Positions 7,421-16,852 of a DNA stretch of 64,000 bases are shown here, piece after piece. The notes under the pieces are model-generated. The model was not told the origin of the DNA. It did no database searches and worked only from the letters and a program-made list of their open reading frames with translations. The position numbers were made by a program, and so were the translations under genes. The stretch is from [Scytonema hofmanni] UTEX 2349 (lineage in GTDB: Bacteria; Cyanobacteriota; Cyanobacteriia; Cyanobacteriales; Nostocaceae), in contig NZ_KK073769.1 in assembly GCF_000582685.1 (NCBI RefSeq), positions 714,421-778,420 of the forward strand, read 5' to 3'. Position 1 is the first letter of the stretch, and every line of letters begins with the position of its first letter.

Positions 7421-10400
7421 ATGACTCATTCCTTTCTAGAACGCTTGCACAGTCCAGACCGTCCCGTTCTCGTCTTTGATGGAGCGATGGGAACGAACTT
7501 GCAAACGCAAAATCTCACGGCTGAGGATTTCGGTGGTGCTCAGTATGAAGGTTGTAACGAATATCTCGTCCACACTAAACCTGAAGCTGTTGCCAAAGTT
7601 CACCGCGATTTTCTCGCTGCCGGTGCAGATGTCATCGAGACTGACACTTTTGGTAGTGCCTCAATTGTACTTGCCGAATATGACCTGGCAGACCAGGCAT
7701 ATTACCTAACTAAAACAGCCGCAGAATTAGCGAAAAGTGTTGCTGCTGAATTTTCCACTCCAGAGAAACCCCGATTTGTTGCGGGTTCGATGGGACCGAC
7801 AACAAAATTACCTACCTTAGGACATATTGACTTTGACACGATGAAAGCGTCTTTTGCCGAACAAGCAGAAGGACTGTGGGATGGTGGTGTCGATTTGTTT
7901 ATTGTTGAAACTTGCCAAGATGTGCTGCAAATCAAAGCTGCGCTGAATGCAATTGAAGAAGTTTTTGTCAAAAAAGGCGATCGCCGTCCGGTGATGGTTT
8001 CTGTGACAATGGAAACGATGGGGACAATGTTGGTCGGGACGGAAATTAACGCCGTTGTCACCATTTTGGAACCGTATAAAATTGACATTCTCGGTCTGAA
8101 CTGCGCTACTGGTCCAGATTTGATGAAACCACACATCAAATATCTCTCGGAACATTCGCCTTTTATCGTTTCCTGTATTCCCAACGCGGGTTTGCCGGAA
8201 AACGTCGGTGGTCAAGCACACTACCGTCTGACACCGATGGAATTACGGATGTCTTTGATGCATTTTGTTGAAGATTTGGGTGTCCAAGTGATTGGGGGTT
8301 GCTGTGGGACGCGTCCAGAACACATTCAACAAATGGCAGAAATTGCTAAAGAATTAAAGCCCAAAGTTAGACATCCGGAACTTGAACCAGCAGCAGCATC
8401 AATTTACAGCACTCAAGCCTACGACCAAGATAACTCGTTCTTGATTGTCGGCGAACGTCTCAACGCTAGCGGTTCTAAAAAGTGCCGCGATTTGCTAAAC
8501 GCGGAAGATTGGGATGGACTCGTTTCAATGGCGAGAGCGCAGGTCAAAGAAGGCGCACACATCCTCGATGTCAACGTCGATTACGTGGGACGTAATGGCG
8601 AACGAGATATGCACGAATTAGTTTCGCGCATTGTCAATAATGTTACATTGCCATTGATGCTCGACTCCACCGAATGGGAAAAAATGGAGGCGGGTTTAAA
8701 GGTTGCCGGCGGTAAGTGTTTGCTCAATTCCACCAATTATGAAGACGGTGAACCGCGTTTCTTGAAGGTGTTGGAATTGGCGAAGAAGTATGGTGCTGGC
8801 GTAGTCATTGGCACTATCGATGAAGATGGCATGGCGAGAACTGCTGAGAAAAAATTCCAAATTGCTCAACGTGCTTATCGTCAAGCTGTAGAATTCGGCA
8901 TTCCGGGTACAGAAATATTCTTTGATACTTTAGCTCTACCAATTTCTACGGGGATTGAAGAAGATCGAGAAAACGCAAAAGGGACAATAGAAGCGATTCG
9001 GCGCATTCGTCAAGAATTGCCGGGAAGCCATGTAATTTTGGGTGTATCGAATATTTCCTTCGGTTTAAACCCAGCAGCGCGGGTGGTGTTGAACTCGATG
9101 TTTTTGCATGAAGCAATGACTGCGGGAATGGATGCGGCGATCGTTAGTCCTAACAAGATTTTACCACTATCTAAGATTGAGCAACGCCATCAAGAAGTTT
9201 GCCTTGAGTTGATTTACGATCGCCGGAGGTTTGAAGGTGATGTCTGCGTTTATGATCCCTTGGGAGAACTGACAACATTATTTGAAGGAGTCACAACTAA
9301 ACGCGATCGTTCTTTGGATGAAAGTCTGCCCATTGAAGAACGTCTCAAGCGTCACATCATCGACGGTGAACGCATTGGTTTAGAGGAACATCTGCAAAAG
9401 GCTTTAGAGAACTATCCCCCCTTACAGATTATAAACGTCTTTTTGCTCGATGGGATGAAAGTTGTTGGTGAATTGTTCGGTTCCGGGCAAATGCAGCTAC
9501 CTTTCGTATTACAATCTGCGGAAACTATGAAAGCGGCAGTTGCTTTTTTAGAACCGTTCATGGAGAAATCAGAATCAGGCAATAATGCCAAGGGAACGTT
9601 TATTATCGCTACTGTAAAAGGCGATGTTCACGACATTGGGAAAAACCTGGTGGATATCATCTTGTCAAATAACGGTTACAAGGTGATTAATTTGGGAATT
9701 AAGCAACCAGTGGAAAATATCATTGAAGCATACGAGAAGTATCAAGCTGATTGTATTGCCATGAGTGGTTTGCTGGTGAAATCTACCGCGTTTATGAAGG
9801 ATAATTTGCAGGTTTTCAACGAAAAGGGAATTACTGTACCCGTAATTTTAGGTGGTGCAGCGTTGACACCGAAGTTTGTCCATGAAGATTGTCAAAATGC
9901 TTACAAGGGTAAAGTTGTTTACGGCAAAGATGCATTTTCTGACTTGCATTTCATGGATAAATTAATGCCCGCAAAATCCCAAGGAGATTGGGATAATTTG
10001 CAGGGATTTTTGAATGAAGCTGTACAAGAGTTAGAAAATGGGCATAAAGTAGCAGAAGAGAAAGCCAAAGAAGAAACTGATGAACCTAAGGTAATAGATA
10101 CTCGTCGTTCTGAAGCTGTGACGGTGGATATTGAACGTCCGACGCCACCTTTTTGGGGAACACAGTTATTGCAGCCTAGTGATATTTCTTTGGAGGAGAT
10201 ATTCTCTTATTTAGATTTGCAAGCTTTGATTGCGGGACAATGGCAATTCCGCAAGCCAAAGGAACAATCTAAGGAGGAATATCAGGCTTTTTTGAATGAG
10301 AAGGTGTATCCGATTTTGGATAGTTGGAAGCAGCGAATTATTGAGGAGAATTTGTTGCATCCACAGGTGATTTATGGGTATTTTCCTTGTCAGGCTGAGG

Positions 10401-10945
10401 GGAATACGCTGTATGTTTATGACCGCAGAGACGCAGAGAACGCAGAGGTAAGAGCTAGTTTTGAGTTTCCGAGGCAGAAGTCTTTGAGGAGACTTTGTAT
10501 TGCAGATTTCTTTGCGCCGAAGGAGTCGGGAATTATTGATGTGTTTCCCATGCAAGCGGTGACTGTGGGTGAGGTTGCGACGGAGTTTGCTCAGAAGTTA
10601 TTTGCCGCTAATCAATACACTGATTATCTGTATTTTCACGGCTTGGCGGTGCAGGTAGCGGAAGCTTTGGCTGAGTGGACACACGCTCGAATTCGCCGGG
10701 AATTGGGCTTTGTGGCTGATGAACCCGATAATATTCGGGATATTTTGGCGCAGAGATATCGCGGTTCGCGGTATAGTTTTGGCTATCCGGCTTGTCCGAA
10801 TATGCAGGATCAGTACAAGCAACTGGAGTTGTTGGAAACTGACAGGATTAAGATGCACATGGATGAAAGTGAGCAGATTTATCCAGAACAGTCTACAACA
10901 GCGATTATTTGCTATCACCCAGTAGCGAAGTACTTTAGCGCGTAG
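7421..10945 (+). CDS. metH: Cobalamin-dependent methionine synthase
   Basis: MetH transfers the methyl group of 5-methyltetrahydrofolate to homocysteine through cobalamin. All four modules are present in 1174 residues: homocysteine domain (1-about 310, zinc ligands in LNCATGP and GGCCGTRPEH), pterin domain (about 340-610, SFLIVGERLNASGSKK and DVNVDYVGRNGE), cobalamin cap and B12 domain (about 640-880, with the cobalt-binding DVHDIGKNLV around His737), and activation domain (about 915-1174, RYSFGYPACPN). AGGAAAAT precedes the ATG. A dispersed repeat is translated in frame near residue 1003. I see no cobalamin riboswitch in the 250 bp upstream. Confidence 0.97.
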   Translation: MTHSFLERLHSPDRPVLVFDGAMGTNLQTQNLTAEDFGGAQYEGCNEYLVHTKPEAVAKVHRDFLAAGADVIETDTFGSASIVLAEYDLADQAYYLTKTAAELAKSVAAEFSTPEKPRFVAGSMGPTTKLPTLGHIDFDTMKASFAEQAEGLWDGGVDLFIVETCQDVLQIKAALNAIEEVFVKKGDRRPVMVSVTMETMGTMLVGTEINAVVTILEPYKIDILGLNCATGPDLMKPHIKYLSEHSPFIVSCIPNAGLPENVGGQAHYRLTPMELRMSLMHFVEDLGVQVIGGCCGTRPEHIQQMAEIAKELKPKVRHPELEPAAASIYSTQAYDQDNSFLIVGERLNASGSKKCRDLLNAEDWDGLVSMARAQVKEGAHILDVNVDYVGRNGERDMHELVSRIVNNVTLPLMLDSTEWEKMEAGLKVAGGKCLLNSTNYEDGEPRFLKVLELAKKYGAGVVIGTIDEDGMARTAEKKFQIAQRAYRQAVEFGIPGTEIFFDTLALPISTGIEEDRENAKGTIEAIRRIRQELPGSHVILGVSNISFGLNPAARVVLNSMFLHEAMTAGMDAAIVSPNKILPLSKIEQRHQEVCLELIYDRRRFEGDVCVYDPLGELTTLFEGVTTKRDRSLDESLPIEERLKRHIIDGERIGLEEHLQKALENYPPLQIINVFLLDGMKVVGELFGSGQMQLPFVLQSAETMKAAVAFLEPFMEKSESGNNAKGTFIIATVKGDVHDIGKNLVDIILSNNGYKVINLGIKQPVENIIEAYEKYQADCIAMSGLLVKSTAFMKDNLQVFNEKGITVPVILGGAALTPKFVHEDCQNAYKGKVVYGKDAFSDLHFMDKLMPAKSQGDWDNLQGFLNEAVQELENGHKVAEEKAKEETDEPKVIDTRRSEAVTVDIERPTPPFWGTQLLQPSDISLEEIFSYLDLQALIAGQWQFRKPKEQSKEEYQAFLNEKVYPILDSWKQRIIEENLLHPQVIYGYFPCQAEGNTLYVYDRRDAENAEVRASFEFPRQKSLRRLCIADFFAPKESGIIDVFPMQAVTVGEVATEFAQKLFAANQYTDYLYFHGLAVQVAEALAEWTHARIRRELGFVADEPDNIRDILAQRYRGSRYSFGYPACPNMQDQYKQLELLETDRIKMHMDESEQIYPEQSTTAIICYHPVAKYFSA
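10422..10448 (+). repeat. Dispersed ACGCAGAG-type repeat read in frame inside metH
   Basis: The stretch contains CGCAGAG three times (CCGCAGAGACGCAGAGAACG plus CAGAGG) and encodes DRRDAENAEV in the activation domain of MetH. Related ACGCAGAG/CGCAAAG repeats lie between genes at about 24822-24855, 37124-37165 and 60630-60672. The length is a multiple of three, so the frame is kept. Confidence 0.7.
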
Positions 10946-10952
10946 TCTTTTT

Positions 10953-11078
10953 CCCTCTCCTTAACAAGGAGAGGGATGCCCGAAGGGCAGGGTGAGGTTA
11001 TTATATTATGGGCAATATAAAGATTTATAGTTCTCGCGCTTACCTCACCCTAACCCTCTCCTTATAAAGGAGAGGGAA
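10953..11078. repeat. Inverted-repeat element with CCCTCTCCTT hairpins
   Basis: CCCTCTCCTTAACAAGGAGAGGG (arms CCCTCTCCTT and AAGGAGAGGG) and CCCTCTCCTTATAAAGGAGAGGG form hairpins at either end. Between them GGGTGAGGTTA is answered by TACCTCACCCTAA. The first hairpin is 7 bp after the metH stop and could end metH transcription, although no long T run follows. Related blocks occur at 11518-11587, 15306-15331 and about 31219-31288. Confidence 0.55.
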
Positions 11079-11115
11079 CCGGAATTTTTACAAGTTTAAA
11101 AATATCAAAGTCAAA

Positions 11116-11484
11116 ATGACTCAACTTTATAATCAAAATTCGGAAAAAGATAAAAGAAGACAATTACGCCAAAATATAACAAAAGCTGAGAAACTTATTT
11201 GGGATAAACTTAGAGATAGGCAACTTGAAAACTGCAAGTTTCGCAGACAATATAGTGTAGATAAGTTTGTTATAAATTTTTACAGTCCTGAATTGAAGTT
11301 AGCGATAGAAATTGATGGTGAAAGTCATTTTATAAATGGGGCTGCTGAGTACGATAAGGCAAGACAAGAGTTTATAGAATCAGCAGGAATTAAGTTTCTT
11401 AGATTTACAAATAATGATGTGTATGCTAATTTGCCTGTAGTTTTGGAAAATATAGCCCAGAATATACAGGATTTAAGGAAATAA
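11116..11484 (+). CDS. DUF559 domain protein (Vsr-like endonuclease fold)
   Basis: This 122-residue protein matches DUF559: RQNITKAEKLIWDKLR, the CKFRRQYSVDKFVINFY strands, the acidic core LAIEIDGESHF, the conserved YDKARQEFIES helix and the FLRFTNNDVYAN segment. DUF559 proteins share the restriction-endonuclease-like fold of Vsr and are predicted nucleases; their biological role is not settled. It is full length and starts with MTQLYNQNSEKDKRRQLRQN. It sits between two inverted-repeat elements, fitting an accessory gene that moves between sites. Confidence 0.85.
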   Translation: MTQLYNQNSEKDKRRQLRQNITKAEKLIWDKLRDRQLENCKFRRQYSVDKFVINFYSPELKLAIEIDGESHFINGAAEYDKARQEFIESAGIKFLRFTNNDVYANLPVVLENIAQNIQDLRK

Positions 11485-11622
11485 TATAGCGGTTTTCGGT
11501 TGAGTGAAGTACAACTTAACCTCACCCCGATAAAGCTGCGCTTTATCTCCCCTCTCCTTAGTAAGGAGAGGGGTTGGGGGTGAGGTTTTGTTCTGTACTT
11601 CACTCAACCAAGAACCTCATAT
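11484..11622. mobile_element. MITE-like element D (about 139 bp)
   Basis: GGTTGAGTGAAGTACA (11498-11513) and TGTACTTCACTCAACC (11594-11609) are perfect 16-bp inverted repeats, with weaker outer ends ATATAGCGGTT and AACCTCATAT. The interior is the CCTCACCCC/CCTCTCCTTAGTAAGGAGAGG block also found at 10953-11078. It overlaps no gene and separates the convergent DUF559 and Uma2 genes. Confidence 0.6.
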
Positions 11623-11626
11623 CTCA

Positions 11627-12280
11627 TTACTCTTGCATCTGTTGTCGCACCCAAAGGCGAAAAGCTTTGAGGGTTGCATTTCTACCTGCTGTTGTACTTT
11701 GCTGAAGATATTGAGGAATCACCTCAATCAGCGCAAATCGGGGAAAATTTAAGCTTTGTTGAGACTCTACATAAGTTCCATCTTGCAGTATATTAATTTG
11801 TAACTTACCTTTTTCAAAACGCCAAAGTTCCGGAACTTTTAATGCTTGATAAATATTAGGATGAGTGCGTGAAGTTATATCAACTTCTAATGCTAAATCT
11901 GGAGGGGGATCTATTGTTAAATCTAGTCGTTTTTTTCCGCGAATCTTGGACTCGTTTTTTATATAAAAACATTGATCGGGTTCTATACCTTGAGCCATTA
12001 CTTCATTTTTGAAAGTCGTAGAACCAAGACATCTAAACTCAATATCGAGTTCTTCCAGAAGCGCTTTGACTAAATCGCTAATTATTTCTTTATCGTCTTC
12101 ATGTTCTGGCAATGGTGCCATAATTTCTAGTATTCCCCTGTCGTATGCAATTCTGGCTGCACGGTGTTCTCCTAAATCTTCGAGAATTGTTTTGAATTCT
12201 TGCCAGGTTACATCTTTCAGCAGCACTCTTTGTCCCGGTGGAACTTGGATGCGCTTTAATTCCAACAACATCTTCTCCAC
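11627..12280 (-). CDS. Uma2 family putative restriction endonuclease
   Basis: This 217-residue protein belongs to the Uma2 (DUF820) family, very abundant in cyanobacteria, with a PD-(D/E)XK fold and no proven physiological role. Visible elements are LKDVTWQEFKTIL, the early ARIAYDRGILEIMAPLPEHE, the acidic core PDLALEVDITSRTHPN and KVPELWRFEKGKLQI. The DUF820 hallmark LALEVD replaces the more common VVEVLSP. It is one of three Uma2 genes in the window, which differ enough not to be recent duplicates. It converges on element D. Confidence 0.82.
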   Translation of the reverse strand: MEKMLLELKRIQVPPGQRVLLKDVTWQEFKTILEDLGEHRAARIAYDRGILEIMAPLPEHEDDKEIISDLVKALLEELDIEFRCLGSTTFKNEVMAQGIEPDQCFYIKNESKIRGKKRLDLTIDPPPDLALEVDITSRTHPNIYQALKVPELWRFEKGKLQINILQDGTYVESQQSLNFPRFALIEVIPQYLQQSTTAGRNATLKAFRLWVRQQMQE

Positions 12281-12338
12281 TCCTTGAAGTTCATATCTAA
12301 GTTTAGGTTACTTCAGTTTTATCCAGAAAAGTCTACTT

Positions 12339-14371
12339 TTATGGCTGAATTAAATGTTGCTCAGATTTCCGGTATTTTGCAATGAGTCTGCGGTGTTTGA
12401 ATTGTGGATAAAACAGCATGGTAAAAAGAGGTAATGCGGTTCCGGCTAGTGCTAACAGGATGTAGGGGTTATGAAATCCGATAATGAAACCCACACCTAC
12501 ACTAACGCCCAAGCCTGCGGTTAATGGCAAATATGTATCATCAAACAGCCAAATTACACCAAATATTACACACCCAATTAGAACCGTCGGTATGGCAGCT
12601 AATAACCCTGTCGCATAAACCACCCAAAAAATTTCTATCAAATTAATCGGACTAGGTTGAGCTATAGATCCAACTACAGTTCCAATAATTAACCCAACTA
12701 CAGCCATAGCTATAAGTGCAAATGCACCCGAACTTGCAACTTCGTTAATGTCCACATAATCCTTTTTAAACTTTTTCCACAAGATATATACAGGACAAAT
12801 TATAGATGAAAGCGCAGCCCCGATTGCAATGCCAACAAAAGTCCCAGACGCAGCCGCTTTTTCGGCTGACTCCCAATTTAAATCGGGAGCGAAAGTAAAA
12901 CCCACGACACCCTTCGCAGCAATCACAGGCACAACCCAGGCTATACCCATAGTTGCTATCTCACAAATTAAAAACAGCCAAATAAGATTAGCATAGGCTA
13001 TTTTTCGGCGCTCAATTGGCAGAGGAGCAGTTGATACTTCAAGGTTGACAATATGAATATCTGGGTATGCATTTGTATGCAAGAAAAGCTGACGTTTATA
13101 CAACTTATCTGCCATTAATTTACTCGTATCAACTTGGATAGAACACTCAACATAATTGCCGATAAACTTAGCAGGTGTCACAGAAATCCAAGCGTGGGAA
13201 TCTGGTGTGTGTGGTGGGTCGTGAGGATGAGGTGCAACTTCCCATCTACCTTGCAAATGTGTTTCGGGTACTGAGTTATTGATAGTAATTGTTTGCCACA
13301 ACTCTTCACCCAATCTAGTCGCTTGAAAGTTCAGCCTTGTTGTACTTAACTCAACATTTGGCTGACGGATAATATCCTGTGAATCTAATGCTTTTAGTGC
13401 TTTGAGTGCTGTTTTTGCATTTGCAAAGCGGTTGCTTTGTCGCGGTTGCACCATCTTTTCTAGCCATTGAATAAAACCCAAATTTAATTGAGGTAATAAA
13501 TGCCGAAAGTTAATCAGATAAGGGTCATCATGAGTAGTTAAATTTTGAATTTCCGCAGACTTGACACCTGTAAGCAGACAAATTAAGGTTGCTCCTAAAC
13601 CATACAAGTCAGATGCTTCGGTCGGCTGGCGCATTTGCTCTGGCGGAAGAAAACCGGGAGTAGCTTTGAATACACTACTACCAAATACTTCTTGACTGCC
13701 AATTCTGGCAAAGCCAAAATCAATTAGATAAACTTCAAGTTGCTCATTTACTAAAATATTTTCTGGTTTAATATCCCGATGAATAACTGACGGAGTGCGA
13801 TTTTGTAAATAAACCAAAATCTCTAGTGCTTTGACTGCAATTTCCTTAATTTCTTCTGGTGAAAAGTTGCGCTGTACACCTAATGATGGAGCGTTAATAT
13901 ATTTTTGAATCATACAAAAGCCATCGGGTGTGGTAAAAGACCCCAAATAGCTAGGAATACCGGGATGGTTTAGTCCCCGCAAAACTTCAATTTCTCGCTG
14001 GTAGGTGTCTTCAGAAGGCAGAAGGCAGAAGGCAACCCACCCTTACTCATAGTGGGATTGAAACAAGGACGTTTTATACCGTCCGTGCAAGCCATCTTGA
14101 GTATAATTATTTGTTTCAACTGGGCTTTAAACCCACAAAGTAAGTTTTTATTGATACTCCTAACATAAGTGCCTTCTGCCCTCGAACTTCTGCCTTTCTT
14201 GTAAGCCTACCAAGTAGAACCAGCTTGGGCAAAGCAAAACTGCTTCAGTACAACCTGTTTACCTGTGTTAATATTTGATGCCAGCCAAGTTATCCGTCCC
14301 CCCTCTCGATTTCGTCCCAGTTCGCTGATGATTTGATAGCCATGTGGAGAAAAATCTGAGTAGTTACTCAT
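12339..14371 (-). pseudogene. Ser/Thr protein kinase with membrane segments, broken by a stop and an insertion
   Basis: The intact 3' part (12339-13982) encodes kinase subdomains from the HPGIPSYLGSF strand: HRDIKPEN catalytic loop, DFG variant IDFGFA, PPEQM, then a linker and several membrane segments (about 335-520 of that part). The kinase start is missing there. It is found further upstream at 14371: ATG AGT AAC gives MSNYSDFSPHGYQII, then VVLKQF with the ATP-binding lysine, and AGSTW followed by TAG (14207-14209). About 191 bp (14007-14197) separate ...GSTW-stop-AYK from TYQREIEVLRGLNHPGIP, segments that would otherwise join. A shorter product from the internal TTG/ATG-type starts would lack the ATP site. 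Confidence 0.82.
14007..14197. mobile_element. 191-bp insertion in the kinase gene with GGCAGAAG inverted ends
   Basis: The left side carries three tandem AGAAGGC units (14012-14032) and the right side GCCTTCTGCC...ACTTCTGCCTTTC (14171-14198), so the ends are inverted copies of a GGCAGAAG repeat. The interior has a CCCAC...GTGGG stem followed by ATTGAAAC, and GTTTCAACTGGG further on. No open frame is seen. Its borders are inferred from where kinase homology stops and resumes; a target duplication is not clear. Confidence 0.55.
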
Positions 14372-14583
14372 ATTTATTTTGAGGTAGGGAAAACTTTCAG
14401 TATATTCTGTTAGATTATAAAAAATCTAGTGAAGAGTTATTGTAAATATTTTTTACAGCAGAGTGATCGCACTTTTAGCGCTTTTTTGCGATCACAACAC
14501 CAGAAAAAGCTATTCTGGCATCAGTCTACACGAATTTCTTCACCTGTAAAGCTTTATCCTAGAAATAAACAAGGAGTAAAAAT

Positions 14584-14865
14584 ATGCAAGCTTACAAATT
14601 TAAGGGAAAAATTGACGATGCAGGTAATTTAATAATTGCGGAACCTGTGAAAATGCCTCCTGGAGACGTGGAAGTGATTGTCTTGCAAGCAGTTGAGAGT
14701 GCGAGTTCCACAGATACCGAAACCGAGTCACAACCAGAGACACCAAAGAGAAAATCTAAGGTAAAAGCATTTCAGGATTTATTTGAAAATGCTCCACCTG
14801 TTCCAGCAGACTTTGATCCAGATGAAGCTAGGTGGGAAGCTTTGAAGGAGAAACATAACCTGTGA
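14584..14865 (+). CDS. Probable antitoxin of PIN-domain module
   Basis: This 93-residue acidic protein starts YKFKGKIDDAGNLIIAEPVKMPPGDVEVIVL, a beta-rich N-terminus of the kind seen in cyanobacterial proteins encoded ahead of PIN toxins. A Ser/Thr/Glu-rich linker (about 40-60) leads to a helical tail FQDLFENAPPVP...EARWEALKEKHNL that could bind the toxin. AAGGAG precedes the ATG by 8 bp. The stop overlaps the next gene's GTG start by four bases. No DNA-binding motif is evident, so the function rests on the pairing. Confidence 0.72.
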   Translation: MQAYKFKGKIDDAGNLIIAEPVKMPPGDVEVIVLQAVESASSTDTETESQPETPKRKSKVKAFQDLFENAPPVPADFDPDEARWEALKEKHNL

Positions 14866-15281
14866 AAGTCTTGCTAGATACAAATATTATTGTCGATGAT
14901 GCCCTTGAAAGAGAACCTTTTTGGGAAGCAAGCGAACAAGTTTTATTACTGGTTGAACAACGGCAGGTTGAAGGTTATGTTTCAGCTTCAACTTTTGGTG
15001 ATTTATATTACATCATCCGTAGGGGAAGAGGTCGAGATTGGACTGTCAATTATTTAAGACGATTAGCCACCTTCTGTCAAATTGCTACTGTTAATGAAGC
15101 AGCGATCGCAATGGCACTAACTGCCAACTTTAGGGATTTTGAAGATGCTATTCAATACAGCTGTGCTGTAGTTAATCAATTGGATGCAATTGTTACTCGC
15201 AATCCTCAAGATTTTCCGGTTACAATTCCGCAAATTATTACACCTGAATTGCTAATTCAAGAATTAACAAATTATCCATAA
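14862..15281 (+). CDS. PIN-domain toxin (VapC-like ribonuclease)
   Basis: This 139-residue PIN protein begins MKVLLDTNIIVDDALEREP, with the first acidic residue of the metal site in LLDTN. Other acidic positions follow in ASTFGDLYYI, the DFEDAIQYSCAV helix and the final strand DAIVTRNPQDF. PIN toxins are magnesium-dependent ribonucleases that target RNA when free of antitoxin. The GTG start at 14862 overlaps the antitoxin stop (GTGA), showing a two-gene operon. The gene ends near a strong GC hairpin at 15306-15331. Confidence 0.88.
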   Translation: MKVLLDTNIIVDDALEREPFWEASEQVLLLVEQRQVEGYVSASTFGDLYYIIRRGRGRDWTVNYLRRLATFCQIATVNEAAIAMALTANFRDFEDAIQYSCAVVNQLDAIVTRNPQDFPVTIPQIITPELLIQELTNYP

Positions 15282-15305
15282 ATAATTTCGTTTATGAAAT
15301 AAATT

Positions 15306-15331
15306 CCCCCTCCCCGCAAGCGGGGAGGGGG
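15306..15331. terminator. GC-rich hairpin between convergent genes
   Basis: CCCCCTCCCCGC and GCGGGGAGGGGG form a perfect 12-bp stem with a two-base loop, between the convergent PIN toxin and carotenoid oxygenase genes. It could stop transcription from both sides. The sequence is a member of a dispersed repeat group rather than a gene-specific terminator, and no T tract follows on the plus strand. Confidence 0.5.
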
Positions 15332-15348
15332 TTAGGGGGTGGGGTTCT

Positions 15349-16737
15349 TTAAGCGCTCAACTGTTCTTCAGAAACCCAGGCAGCGTGAAAACCGTAAGGG
15401 ACACGTTGCGGAATTAACACACGCGCTACAGGTTCGGCATTTACATCTTGGGCATTGACTACCACGAGTTCAGATGTATCTTCTGTGGTATCGTGAACAA
15501 AAGTTATCAGCCAGCCTTCATCTTCTGATGTAGCATTGGGAGAAGGAACAAAAATCGCTTCACCACCATAGCGTCCTTGTCCGAATTCGTGGGTTTCGGA
15601 TTTACCACTGCTGAAGTCATACTTAATCAAACCATCGAACAGCAGCACGGTACTAGGTGTGATTTTTGCTGTATACCCGTACCGCATTTTTCGCCCCAAC
15701 AGATTTTCATTCACTCGCGGGAATTCCCCAGGCACATCGTCCAGCATCTCTTCCCGCACAGTGCCGGTAGTGAGGTTAAACCGCCAACGGTATAGGCGGG
15801 GAATATCTGCCTCGGGATCATGGGATGCCTGAGAGAATCCTAGCATCGTAGAAGTCACACGGCATCCAATAAGCACTACTTCATTCCCCTCCTCATAGGC
15901 ATTGAGGGTATGAGAGACGAAGCAAGCGGGACTTTCAAACCAGCGGATGTTGCTGTTGTCGCCGTGACGTGGGATAATACCAAAACGACTGGGGCGATCG
16001 CTCTCAAACATCATCGTCGGTTCTCCCTTTTGCATCCGTTCGATGCTAAAAGTCAAGGGCAAATCCATAAAAATTGTATAATTTTCGGTGATGGCAAAAT
16101 CATGCATCATTACTGCCATCGGTAAATCAATCGGTACTGTCCGCAATAGTTCACCCGACGCAGAAACTACACTATATTGCAGATATGGTAGTGCGAAGGA
16201 GTAGCCAAAAAACATCATCTCACCCGTTACTGGGTCTACCTTTGGATGTGCCGTAAAAGCTGATTTTAGCTTACCATTATAAGTATATTCGCCAATTGTA
16301 TCTAAATTGGGAACTTTGATGACGTGAGGCGCACCACCTTCCCACAGCGCTAAAAATTGACCTGCGTGCCAAGTTAAAGCAGTATTAGCAGTATTTTTGT
16401 AGAAATTGTGGGGATTATCTTTCTGCGACGGTTCTAAGATGCCACTCCACACAGCTTTACCTGCTTCATGTTCTATTTGCCATCCTTTTGTTTGCACGTA
16501 GCGGTTGCGATAAGTAGCTTTACCGTTGCTAATTCGCACACCATGCAACATTCCATCGCCATCAAACCAATGATACTGTCCGATGGGTGTCCATTGCGGA
16601 TTGGGACCATTTCGCACGAACATCCCCGATAAGTCGGGAGGTAGTTCACCAATGACTTTCAGCGTGTCAGTGGTGATTTCTTTGTGTACTGGTGCAAAGT
16701 TTCCATCAAGATAGGGATTGACTGCTGTTGTAACCAT
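15349..16737 (-). CDS. Carotenoid cleavage oxygenase
   Basis: This 462-residue protein belongs to the RPE65/CCD family of non-haem iron dioxygenases that split carotenoids or apocarotenoids at a double bond. All four iron-binding histidines are visible: His164 (AHPKVDP), His212 (MHDFAI), His276 (SHTLNA) and His451 (GFHAAWV). The N-terminal FVRNGPNPQW and WFDGDGMLHG motifs of the seven-bladed propeller are intact. Cyanobacteria have several such enzymes (the NSC group in Nostoc); which substrate this one prefers cannot be read from sequence. The gene is monocistronic and divergent from the phosphatase gene. Confidence 0.92.
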   Translation of the reverse strand: MVTTAVNPYLDGNFAPVHKEITTDTLKVIGELPPDLSGMFVRNGPNPQWTPIGQYHWFDGDGMLHGVRISNGKATYRNRYVQTKGWQIEHEAGKAVWSGILEPSQKDNPHNFYKNTANTALTWHAGQFLALWEGGAPHVIKVPNLDTIGEYTYNGKLKSAFTAHPKVDPVTGEMMFFGYSFALPYLQYSVVSASGELLRTVPIDLPMAVMMHDFAITENYTIFMDLPLTFSIERMQKGEPTMMFESDRPSRFGIIPRHGDNSNIRWFESPACFVSHTLNAYEEGNEVVLIGCRVTSTMLGFSQASHDPEADIPRLYRWRFNLTTGTVREEMLDDVPGEFPRVNENLLGRKMRYGYTAKITPSTVLLFDGLIKYDFSSGKSETHEFGQGRYGGEAIFVPSPNATSEDEGWLITFVHDTTEDTSELVVVNAQDVNAEPVARVLIPQRVPYGFHAAWVSEEQLSA

Positions 16738-16852
16738 TTGTGATGATATGTAAATCTATGATTAGCACTTTGTTCAATATATTAGCGATATTCTGTTTCT
16801 GACTACAGTTATGGATATCCGCCCTGCATAACAATCTAAAATCCAAAATCCC

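Noticed and set aside
14429..14632. A 67-residue frame ahead of the PIN-module antitoxin
   Set aside because: It overlaps the ribosome site and start of the better supported gene at 14584 and shows no domain.
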